Notes under the pieces: model-generated | The model's database searches: none | The model's input: the letters and a program-made list of their open reading frames with translations, nothing else | Told to the model about the DNA's origin: nothing | Shown: in pieces, positions 1 through 5,410 of the stretch | How positions within the stretch are numbered: position 1 is the stretch's first letter | How the letters are laid out: each line of letters starts with the position of its first letter | Program-made: the position numbers and the translations under genes | NCBI RefSeq assembly: GCF_029762515.1 | Contig: NZ_JARVGN010000116.1 | Coordinates: 1-5,656, forward strand | Direction of reading: 5' to 3' | DNA length: 5,656 bases | Source: Methanocalculus sp. | Lineage (GTDB): Archaea > Halobacteriota > Methanomicrobia > Methanomicrobiales > Methanocorpusculaceae

Positions 1-756
1 GGGTGTGTAGCAGCATATGTGAGATCCCAGAAACACTCTCCACAGGATCGAGTTGACGAGTGTGATCCATCGGGACTATCTAAATCTGCCTCCCTGATCG
101 AACGTATATCATCGTCCCTCAGGCGGCCAGAAACCGGTGTCGCTTATGATCCAAAGACAGAGTTCATCAGGTTCTCTATCTGGTGGATGATTGCATCTCT
201 TGCCGTCTATGCCTATATTGGTGAGAAAGTTCCCTGGCTCATTCTGCACCAGCTACTTCCAATGATCTTTGTCGCCACTTTCAGGCTTGACCGCCAGAAG
301 ATGGTTATTGTGGCACTGGGTATAGTGTTCCTCCTCGGGATGACGCTTCATGTGGCATTTACTCCCGGTGATATCGCCGAGCCGATTGTACAGGTGCAGA
401 ACTCTGAAGATCTCCGTCTTGTTATGAAATGGATCGATGAATCTGATCGGATTGCCATTGCCACAGATACCATATGGCCGCTCAACTGGTATTATCGCGA
501 TGAGGATCGCTGGTCGAAGATCACGTATTTTGGAGGTAAATCCAACAAGGGATCCCTCATGGCAGGAAACTTTGACCTGATCATCACTCATGACCAGGAT
601 AGTTATGATGATATTCCTGGATTTGAAAAGATAACCCTCAAACACAGCTACTGGGTAACCTACCAAGAGGTGAAGGGAGATCTCATCCGGTATTACTTCA
701 CCCGTAATGTTGAAGTGGGGAGCAAACGGTATGATCTCTTCAGATCGGCTGCTTAA
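1..756 (+). CDS. Agl23/TIGR03663-like membrane glycosylation protein, C-terminal part (5' truncated by window edge)
   Basis: The frame is open from base 1 to the TAA at 754-756 (251 codons), so the gene almost certainly begins left of the window; the GTG at 19 is just an internal valine. Numbering codons from base 1, three membrane segments lie near 56-73, 80-95 and 101-120. The first two are joined by a YIGEKVPWL motif followed by H and P (codons 72-87). As I know the family, this Y-x-GEK-PWL-H-P signature marks the archaeal TIGR03663 proteins, called flippase-activity-associated protein Agl23, whose N-terminal half is a PMT/GT39-like glycosyltransferase domain. That half is missing here. 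Codons 126-250 form a soluble tail, probably extracytoplasmic, with the family-like WPLNWYYRD stretch near codon 163. The likely role is in polyprenyl-phosphate-linked sugar transfer or protein glycosylation at the cell membrane; the exact reaction is unknown. GATC is very dense here (16 sites by hand count). Family call fairly sure, function tentative. Confidence 0.8.
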   Translation, partial: GCVAAYVRSQKHSPQDRVDECDPSGLSKSASLIERISSSLRRPETGVAYDPKTEFIRFSIWWMIASLAVYAYIGEKVPWLILHQLLPMIFVATFRLDRQKMVIVALGIVFLLGMTLHVAFTPGDIAEPIVQVQNSEDLRLVMKWIDESDRIAIATDTIWPLNWYYRDEDRWSKITYFGGKSNKGSLMAGNFDLIITHDQDSYDDIPGFEKITLKHSYWVTYQEVKGDLIRYYFTRNVEVGSKRYDLFRSAA

Positions 757-820
757 ACCTGAGAGAGTCTCCTTCGGGTTGCAGTTGGCCTCTTCTCTCT
801 CTCTCTCTCTCCTCTTCCTC
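756..820 (+). terminator. possible 3' end of the Agl23-like transcript: weak hairpin plus pyrimidine tract
   Basis: Bases 756-763 can pair with 773-780 (eight pairs, two of them G-U), starting on the last base of the stop codon. After the hairpin comes a strongly pyrimidine-rich run at 789-820. Archaeal termination usually needs U-rich RNA rather than a hairpin, and this run is mixed C and T, so the assignment is an inference from its place just behind a stop codon in a convergent gap. Confidence 0.3.
794..811. repeat. (TC)9 dinucleotide repeat
   Basis: Eighteen bases are a perfect alternation of T and C, inside a longer pyrimidine run (789-820). It lies in the gap between the convergent gene ends, about 38 bases after the Agl23-like stop codon. 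Such tracts can change length by slippage. No reading frame I support crosses it. Confidence 0.9.
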
Positions 821-837
821 ATCTTCATTCGGGCTGA

Positions 838-864
838 ACAACCTCAGGGAAACTGAAAGGTTGT
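838..864. repeat. inverted repeat able to form a hairpin
   Basis: Bases 838-844 (acaacct) are exactly complementary to 858-864 (aggttgt). Inside, CAG at 845-847 can pair with CTG at 853-855, leaving a five-base loop (ggaaa) and a two-base bulge at 856-857, so up to ten pairs. No T-run follows on either strand, so it is not a classic terminator. It may be a structured 3' UTR element or chance. Confidence 0.4.
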
Positions 865-973
865 CATAAACTCCCTTAATTCACACCGGGGTATCTCCGC
901 CACTTGCTGGAACCCAATTTCTATGGGAACAGTTCATGAGGTTTGTGGGGAGAGTTCGCAATACTGGAATCGG

Positions 974-1037
974 CTGATATTATCAGTCTGGTTGGGAAAA
1001 AAGAGATGCAGGTATTCAGAAGAGGAAAATGATAAAA
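974..1037 (-). terminator. probable terminator region of the cetZ operon
   Basis: Read on the - strand, downstream of the membrane protein stop, come two T4 runs (1034-1037 and 1026-1029), then a T6 run followed by CCC (997-1002), then the 13-base palindrome at 974-986. Short T-runs just behind a gene are the usual archaeal termination signal. Which run is used cannot be told from sequence. Confidence 0.45.
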
Positions 1038-1052
1038 TGTTGAATGGGTCTC

Positions 1053-2174
1053 TTATCCGAGTTCATCCCAGGCATTTCGTTTCTTCATAATGACAAATCC
1101 AATCACGATAATTGCAATTGCACCAAGAACAATCCAGAGGAATGGCTGGCCGGGATCAACAAAGACCGGGAGAGATTCAACCTCCTCCTGCAATTCACGT
1201 GCCTCGGCAAGGACTATCTTCCCCTCTGCAAGAGCATCATCTGCCTGCCTCTTTGCAAGGGCAAGATTGTTGGTATCAAAGTTTCCCTTGGCAGTATCAA
1301 TCTGGTTCTTCACACTCTGCCGTTTTGAGGAGAGTAATACAACTCTTGAGTCTGATCCCATACTTTTATTCGTGGTGAAGTAACTCAGCACTCCATCAAT
1401 CTCCGCGAGGGTGGCATCGGCACTGGTGATAGCGTGTTGGACAATAGCTCTCTGAAGGAGTGCCTCACCATCGGTAATAGCCGTTTGTGCAGTGTTAAGA
1501 TAAGATTGTGCAACCCCGACATTTGACCCTGCTGCCTCTGCACTCTGGAGGGCTGTCTGTGCGGAATTGTACTTTGCATCAACTGCTGTTGTATCAACGC
1601 CATCTGCTTTTGCAGCATCTATCTCAGTTTTAAATACCTGAAGACTACCTTTTGCTGATACTATAGCAGTCTGCACCTCGGCAGGATTTACAACTTTCCG
1701 GGTTATGAGATACTCCCCACTCGTTCCCGATCGGACACCATCATTTAAATCAAGCTGGCGAATACGAAATATTGTCTTATCCGAGGTTGTGGTAACCTCT
1801 GGTACGACTCCCTCAAGGTTGACGCGGACCTTTATATCCATATCTGATGGATAGCTGAGTTCAAAACCGGTAATACTGACTATACGGCTGGTTGAGATGG
1901 GGCGGGCGTTCTCAACCCCATTCTGGACAATGGAGATAGACCACTTGGGCGAATCAAGATCCGTATAGAATTGTAATGAATCTCCAGTTGGAAATGTGCT
2001 TGCAGTTCCGGGTATGAACTCAATTATCGTTGTGTCGATCGTCAATCTTGTGCCTGGTGCCAGATCTCCTGTTGGTACGCCTGTTGCGGGTTGAACGGTG
2101 AGCGCTGCAGATGCAGAAACAGCACAGAGTGCACAGCAGGCGAGCAGTATAGTAAGTAGTAACCTTATCTTCAT
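1053..2174 (-). CDS. secreted single-pass membrane protein with duplicated helical region, co-transcribed with cetZ (function unknown)
   Basis: 373 residues from ATG 2174. I chose this start because GGAG (2184-2181) lies six bases before it and the protein then begins with a Sec signal peptide (MKIR, hydrophobic core, SASA, cleavage probably after residue 23). The in-frame ATG at 2210 would put 12 charged residues in front and lie inside cetZ. Residues 24-160 look beta-rich. Residues 165-336 are alanine-rich helices arranged as two related repeats (about 167-243 and 245-325). Residues 345-363 are one membrane helix, followed by KKR and the tail NAWDELG. Expected topology: most of the protein outside, a ten-residue tail in the cytosol. 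There is no cysteine after the signal peptide and one sequon, N269-K-S271. A lipobox-like LLAC at 10-13 exists, but the signal core before it would be short. I do not recognise a named family. Its start lies ten bases behind the cetZ stop, so it probably works with that cytoskeletal protein. Confidence 0.85.
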   Translation of the reverse strand: MKIRLLLTILLACCALCAVSASAALTVQPATGVPTGDLAPGTRLTIDTTIIEFIPGTASTFPTGDSLQFYTDLDSPKWSISIVQNGVENARPISTSRIVSITGFELSYPSDMDIKVRVNLEGVVPEVTTTSDKTIFRIRQLDLNDGVRSGTSGEYLITRKVVNPAEVQTAIVSAKGSLQVFKTEIDAAKADGVDTTAVDAKYNSAQTALQSAEAAGSNVGVAQSYLNTAQTAITDGEALLQRAIVQHAITSADATLAEIDGVLSYFTTNKSMGSDSRVVLLSSKRQSVKNQIDTAKGNFDTNNLALAKRQADDALAEGKIVLAEARELQEEVESLPVFVDPGQPFLWIVLGAIAIIVIGFVIMKKRNAWDELG

Positions 2175-2180
2175 CTTTAT

Positions 2181-2185
2181 CTCCT
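2181..2185 (-). promoter_or_regulatory. Shine-Dalgarno site that sets the start of the membrane protein
   Basis: AGGAG reads from 2185 to 2181 on the - strand, six bases before ATG 2174. Its first A is the last base of the cetZ TGA stop, so terminating ribosomes would be placed directly at the next gene; this implies translational coupling. Confidence 0.8.
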
Positions 2186-3345
2186 CATTCAAAGAGCGGA
2201 TCGATCGCATCCTCGAACATGGTTGATTGCCTGTCTTTGGATTTTATAACGTCCTGTTTTGTTTCTTTAGCCACTTCAAGGAGTTCGGTAATTCTGGGGG
2301 CATTCCCGATGGTTGCGAGGACGACCACAGCGGCGATAAAGCTCGATTCCAGTGGATAGTCGCCTCCACGGACCTCGACTCCTGCGATGTTCTCTTCTAC
2401 CCAGGATTTGGATTTTTCAACCCCCTTCCTGTCCATCTCGTCAGGAGGGCCGGCAACCAACACCAGTGCCCGCTCGGCGGTTGTATAATCACAAGGAAGT
2501 GTCAACCTGCCGAGCATGGCTCTTCTGACAAGTCCGATGATCTTTGCAGATTTATCCTCGCCGGTGAGGGAATTCTCAGCCTTATCTTTCTTGCCAAATC
2601 CTGCAAAGAGACCTTTCTTTTGCTTGCTTTTGGTGATCACATCAGAGATTGCATACCCGATAGTGGATATTCCTCCTCCCCTGAGCGTGTTGATAATCTC
2701 TGAAGAGTCAACAACCATCTCTCCGACACCCAGCTTACCGACCTCGCCAGCGCGGAAGAGAACACCGAATCTCCTGACAAGCTCTTCATTCAGCCTTTCA
2801 TAGGCACTCTTGACACTCTCTCCTTCATTCTTCCATGCACTGTTGTCGAAGATGAAGGTATTGTCGGCTTCATTCACGAGTGTGGCAAGACTGCGGGCAG
2901 CATTGTAAGAATAGAGCCGGCCTTCTTCTGGTGCCGGGATCATACCCAGTGCATAGACAGGTTCACGATAGATGCGTTTCAAGTGCCGGCAGAGAACCGG
3001 AGTGCCACCTGAACCGGTACCTCCCCCAAGCCCCGCAACGACAACAAAGGCATCGATATCATGTGTTCCGCGTGTGTCGATCGCATTAATAATGGTGTCT
3101 ATCTCATCTGCCGCAATTTTTGCGCCGGTTACATTGTCTGTTCCAACACCATGCCCTTTAACAACTGTCTGGCCAATAAGGAGCCTGTCTTTCATTTCAA
3201 TGTGTTTAAGGCCCATAAGGTCGGTTCTTGCCGTATTGACGGCAATACCGCGGAAACTACCCTGTTGCAGTTTCCTGTCCTGGGCAAGGAACATATCGAC
3301 GATTTTGCCTCCTGCCTGTCCAAATCCAATGAAAAATACCCGCAT
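2185..3345 (-). CDS. cetZ: CetZ-family tubulin-like GTPase
   Basis: 386 residues. The start is fixed because TAA immediately precedes ATG 3345 in frame; GGTG at 3357-3354 is a plausible Shine-Dalgarno site eight bases upstream. Visible features: N-terminal GFGQAGGK nucleotide loop (7-14), VNTARTDL (36-43), GQTVVKGHGVG (58-68), the tubulin/FtsZ signature GGGTGSG (107-113), and SSEIINTLRGGG (214-225), where E216 matches the T7-loop acidic residue that completes GTP hydrolysis in the neighbouring subunit (E218 in Haloferax volcanii CetZ1, from memory). Late conserved segments are GRLTLPCDY (279-287), AGPP (298-301) and VRGGDYP (325-331). Length and motifs fit complete CetZ proteins, which form cytosolic filaments linked to cell shape and motility rather than to the FtsZ division ring. 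Lineage-variable parts are a basic, glycine-rich loop (about 238-262) and an acidic tail ending IDPLFE. First gene of a two-gene operon with a membrane protein. Confidence 0.95.
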   Translation of the reverse strand: MRVFFIGFGQAGGKIVDMFLAQDRKLQQGSFRGIAVNTARTDLMGLKHIEMKDRLLIGQTVVKGHGVGTDNVTGAKIAADEIDTIINAIDTRGTHDIDAFVVVAGLGGGTGSGGTPVLCRHLKRIYREPVYALGMIPAPEEGRLYSYNAARSLATLVNEADNTFIFDNSAWKNEGESVKSAYERLNEELVRRFGVLFRAGEVGKLGVGEMVVDSSEIINTLRGGGISTIGYAISDVITKSKQKKGLFAGFGKKDKAENSLTGEDKSAKIIGLVRRAMLGRLTLPCDYTTAERALVLVAGPPDEMDRKGVEKSKSWVEENIAGVEVRGGDYPLESSFIAAVVVLATIGNAPRITELLEVAKETKQDVIKSKDRQSTMFEDAIDPLFE

Positions 3346-3392
3346 TTAGATGACACCATCCACACTAATGGTTTTACCTTTAGTATCTCCTC

Positions 3393-3416
3393 TATTTATG
3401 GCTTCTTAGTTTATAT
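3393..3416 (-). promoter_or_regulatory. candidate TATA elements for the cetZ operon
   Basis: On the - strand ATATAAA (3416-3410) and CATAAATA (3400-3393) both resemble archaeal TATA boxes. With transcription starting about 26 bases downstream, they would give leaders of about 41 or 25 bases, either long enough to include the GGTG ribosome site. I see no clear reason to prefer one. Confidence 0.45.
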
Positions 3417-3446
3417 GATGGAAAGATTCAAAAACTTTCTTATGCT
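3410..3446 (+). promoter_or_regulatory. candidate promoter elements for the oxidoreductase-glycosyltransferase operon
   Basis: TTTATATG (3410-3417) is the best TATA-like element on this strand and would start RNA near 3439. A weaker CTTATG (3439-3444), preceded by an A-rich BRE-like stretch, sits about 26 bases before ATG 3468 and would give a leaderless transcript. The absence of any Shine-Dalgarno sequence before 3468 favours the leaderless reading. The first element overlaps the cetZ TATA candidate on the other strand. Confidence 0.35.
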
Positions 3447-3467
3447 CCCTGATATCACATAAGATGC

Positions 3468-4697
3468 ATGCATATTTGCGTAATCGGTGGAGGACTCACC
3501 GGGCTTTCAGCTGCACTTCGCTTATCAGGACATCATGAGGTGACAATTCTTGAGATGAGTGATGAGGCAGGAGGATGCCTCTCCTCCTATAATCTCCCCG
3601 ATTATGCAATAGAGTCCCTATATCATCATTGCTTCTCAGGCGATCGCTTCCTCCTCTCTCTTCTGGAAGAACTTGATCTACTCCGGGATCTCGAGTGGCA
3701 GAAAGGGAGCACAGGATATATGGTAAATCAACAGATTCATCCTCTGACGACACCGCTCCAGATCATCCGTTATCCTCTCCTCTCTTTCTTTGAGAAGATC
3801 CGACTCGCCCTCTTTGTCCTCAGATCCAGATCCGCAGATCGTGAGACGCTGGATACCCTCTCTGCCCGGGAATACTGTATTGAGCGTCTGGGTGAGCGGA
3901 TCTACTCTTCCTTTTTTGAACCATTATTGCGATCAAAATTCGGGGATCAGAGAGATGAGGTATCTGCTGCCTGGCTTGTCAGCCGGATTGCGATCAGATC
4001 AGATCGCGGTCCTGAAGGAGAGCGGCTGGGTTATCTGAAGGGTGGCTATATCCGGCTGATCGATAGCCTTCTCCTGCGCCTGAATGCAGAAGGATGCAGG
4101 GTTGAGACCGGCCATAAGGTTGTTTCTGCAATTCCCGACGAAGTGGGATGGATTGTGGATGGCACCCGGTTTGACTGCCTCATCTCGACACTTCCACCGC
4201 AGGAGACTGCACGAATATGCTCCATCCCGCTCACTCCTCTTCCCTATCAGGGTTCCGCCTGCCTCACCCTCGGCACCTCTTCTGACCCCACAGATGGTAT
4301 CTACTGGGTAAATATGGGTGATCCTGCACCATATGGAGCGGTCATAACCCATACCAACTTTGTTCCATTTGATCGGTACGGTGAGCATATCGTCTACATT
4401 GCCTCGTACTTCTCAGGTAATCCCCCAGAAGACTGCGAAGAGGTCATGTTATCTGACTTCTGCATCAGATTTGAGATTCCTCGTGAGCATATTCACTGGC
4501 ACCGCCTCAGGATAGAACCATTTGCAGGTCCGGTCTATGTGACCGGTTATCGATCATTGATCCCGGATCCAAACCCGGCACCCGGCCTTTTCATTGCCGG
4601 GATGTTTTCTCCTGAGAACTATCCTGAACGGAGCATGGACGGATCAATCCGTGCTGGTGAAGATGTAGCCCGGCGTGTACTGGAGTGGTCGGATTGA
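3468..4697 (+). CDS. FAD-dependent amine-oxidase-fold oxidoreductase (protoporphyrinogen oxidase/UDP-galactopyranose mutase-like)
   Basis: 409 residues. ATG 3468 is the only possible start: an in-frame TGA lies at 3450-3452 with no start codon between. No Shine-Dalgarno site is visible. The N-terminus is a dinucleotide-binding fold, GGGLTGLSAA (G7-x-G9-x-x-G12), with the ribose-binding acid E29 and a DEAGGCL segment (32-38). Near 373-398 lies the matching C-terminal FAD-binding block: GLFIAGM, YPERSMDGS, then AGEDVARRVLE. The middle part (about 130-190), with EPLLRSKFGD and LGYLKGGY, resembles COG1232-type flavoproteins commonly found beside family 2 glycosyltransferases. It is soluble or membrane-peripheral. 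The substrate is not evident; oxidation, reduction or isomerisation of a polyprenyl or sugar intermediate would fit the neighbours. It is the first gene of a + strand operon and is rich in GATC. Fold certain, reaction unknown. Confidence 0.88.
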   Translation: MHICVIGGGLTGLSAALRLSGHHEVTILEMSDEAGGCLSSYNLPDYAIESLYHHCFSGDRFLLSLLEELDLLRDLEWQKGSTGYMVNQQIHPLTTPLQIIRYPLLSFFEKIRLALFVLRSRSADRETLDTLSAREYCIERLGERIYSSFFEPLLRSKFGDQRDEVSAAWLVSRIAIRSDRGPEGERLGYLKGGYIRLIDSLLLRLNAEGCRVETGHKVVSAIPDEVGWIVDGTRFDCLISTLPPQETARICSIPLTPLPYQGSACLTLGTSSDPTDGIYWVNMGDPAPYGAVITHTNFVPFDRYGEHIVYIASYFSGNPPEDCEEVMLSDFCIRFEIPREHIHWHRLRIEPFAGPVYVTGYRSLIPDPNPAPGLFIAGMFSPENYPERSMDGSIRAGEDVARRVLEWSD

Positions 4698-4702
4698 AGG
4701 AG
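4697..4702 (+). promoter_or_regulatory. Shine-Dalgarno site that sets the glycosyltransferase start
   Basis: AAGGAG begins on the last base of the upstream TGA stop and lies six bases before GTG 4709. It supports that start over the in-frame GTG at 4685, which has no comparable site and would overlap the upstream gene by 13 bases. Confidence 0.75.
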
Positions 4703-4708
4703 TGTGAG

Positions 4709-5410
4709 GTGACAGCGGTCATCCCTGTCTATAATGATCGGTTGGCACTCGAAACTGCCATTCCCGAATCTATCCGCAGGCTTGAGGAGATCACCGGCTC
4801 TTTCGAACTGCTGGTGGCAGAGGATGGATCAGATGATGGGAGTGCAGAGCTGGTTCTTGAATGGGAAGGGCGTGATCCCCGTATCCGCCTCCTCCACTCA
4901 GATGAGCGGCTTGGGCGGGGAAGGGCGCTCACCCGTGCCTTCCATGCCTCAGGGGGCCGGATATTCTGCTACTATGATGTCGATCTGGCTACCGATATGG
5001 CTCACCTGAGGGAACTTGTTGATGCAATACGTTCGGGGTGTGCTATTGCCACCGGCTCACGCCTGATGCCGGAATCCAAAATCGATCGGGATAATAAAAG
5101 GGAGATTGCAAGCAGGGGATATAACGCCCTTGTCCGGATGATCCTGGGGAGCCGCCTGTATGATCACCAGTGCGGGTTCAAGGCATTCTCACGTGACAAT
5201 CTTGAAGCACTCCTTCCAACTGTTGTGGCTCCCCACTGGTTCTGGGACACGGAACTACTCGTGCTCGCACAAAGACATGGATTTCGTGTCTGTGAATTCC
5301 CTGTAAGATGGCAGCAGGGAAAGGGGACAACCGTCAAACTCTCTGATGTAACAGGGATGGGATCAGAGATCCTCAGGCTCAGGTGGCGTCTTCATGCTGA
5401 GAAAGATTAG
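4709..5410 (+). CDS. family 2 glycosyltransferase, dolichyl-phosphate sugar synthase type
   Basis: 233 residues from GTG 4709. This start has AAGGAG at ideal spacing and begins right at the conserved first strand, MTAVIPVYND. A longer form from GTG 4685 would add eight residues unlike the family. GT-A fold motifs in order: VIPVYND (4-10), EDGSDDGS (38-45), GRGRAL (69-74), the metal-binding DVD-type motif YYDVDLATD (88-96), GSR (116-118), an arginine-rich stretch to about 143, DHQCGFKAF (152-160), and WFWDTELL followed by EFPVRW. These match DPM1/ALG5-like enzymes that move a hexose from a nucleotide sugar to polyprenyl phosphate on the cytosolic side of the membrane. There is no membrane segment. 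The sugar cannot be read from the sequence. The gene overlaps the following flippase-like gene by 17 bases. In haloarchaeal AglD, as I recall, the same two domains are fused in one protein; here they are separate. Family sure, acceptor and sugar inferred. Confidence 0.92.
   Translation: MTAVIPVYNDRLALETAIPESIRRLEEITGSFELLVAEDGSDDGSAELVLEWEGRDPRIRLLHSDERLGRGRALTRAFHASGGRIFCYYDVDLATDMAHLRELVDAIRSGCAIATGSRLMPESKIDRDNKREIASRGYNALVRMILGSRLYDHQCGFKAFSRDNLEALLPTVVAPHWFWDTELLVLAQRHGFRVCEFPVRWQQGKGTTVKLSDVTGMGSEILRLRWRLHAEKD
5381..5386 (+). promoter_or_regulatory. Shine-Dalgarno site of the flippase-like gene
   Basis: AGGTGG lies seven bases before ATG 5394, inside the end of the glycosyltransferase gene. 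It supports the overlapping start and coupled translation. Confidence 0.6.

Larger units (their letters stand above)
757..1052. other. non-coding gap between convergent genes
   Basis: This 296-base stretch separates the stop codons of two genes that run towards each other. It holds the pyrimidine tract and hairpin described separately, a 13-base palindrome at 974-986 (CTGATA, T, TATCAG), and A-runs at 997-1002 and 1026-1037 that are T-runs on the - strand. I see no tRNA, rRNA, CRISPR or transposon structure. The one sizeable extra reading frame (923-1090, +, 55 codons) looks like chance. Confidence 0.7.

Noticed and set aside
19..756. Complete gene starting at GTG 19
   Set aside because: The frame is open to base 1 and the family has a large N-terminal membrane domain; the gene is cut by the window, not short.
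253..828. 191-codon reading frame on the - strand
   Set aside because: It is antisense to the Agl23-like gene, its N-terminus is an Arg-Glu run made by the TC repeat, and nothing in it resembles a protein family.
757..1052. tRNA, C/D-box RNA or CRISPR repeat in the convergent gap
   Set aside because: No cloverleaf, no paired C and D boxes at proper spacing, and no repeated units apart from the TC run.
923..1090. 55-codon + strand frame crossing the convergent gap
   Set aside because: There is no Shine-Dalgarno site, it runs into the antisense of the membrane protein's transmembrane codons, and its composition is not protein-like; probably chance.
2172..2210. Longer start (ATG 2210) for the CetZ-linked membrane protein
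   Set aside because: It would put a charged 12-residue stretch before a well-formed signal peptide and overlap cetZ, while ATG 2174 has a strong Shine-Dalgarno site.
2227..2703. 158-codon + strand frame
   Set aside because: Shadow of cetZ on the opposite strand with no family resemblance.
3061..3462. 133-codon + strand frame ending just before the flavoprotein gene
   Set aside because: Mostly antisense to the conserved GTP-binding half of cetZ and then crosses the divergent promoter; no ribosome site or domain.
3464..3473. Palindrome ATGCATGCAT around the flavoprotein start codon
   Set aside because: Ten bases only; it arises from two overlapping ATGCAT units and is too short to support an operator call.
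3990..4007. Inverted repeat GCGATC-N6-GATCGC
   Set aside because: It lies inside coding sequence of the flavoprotein (IAIRSDR) and follows from the general GATC richness; no sign of a regulatory role.
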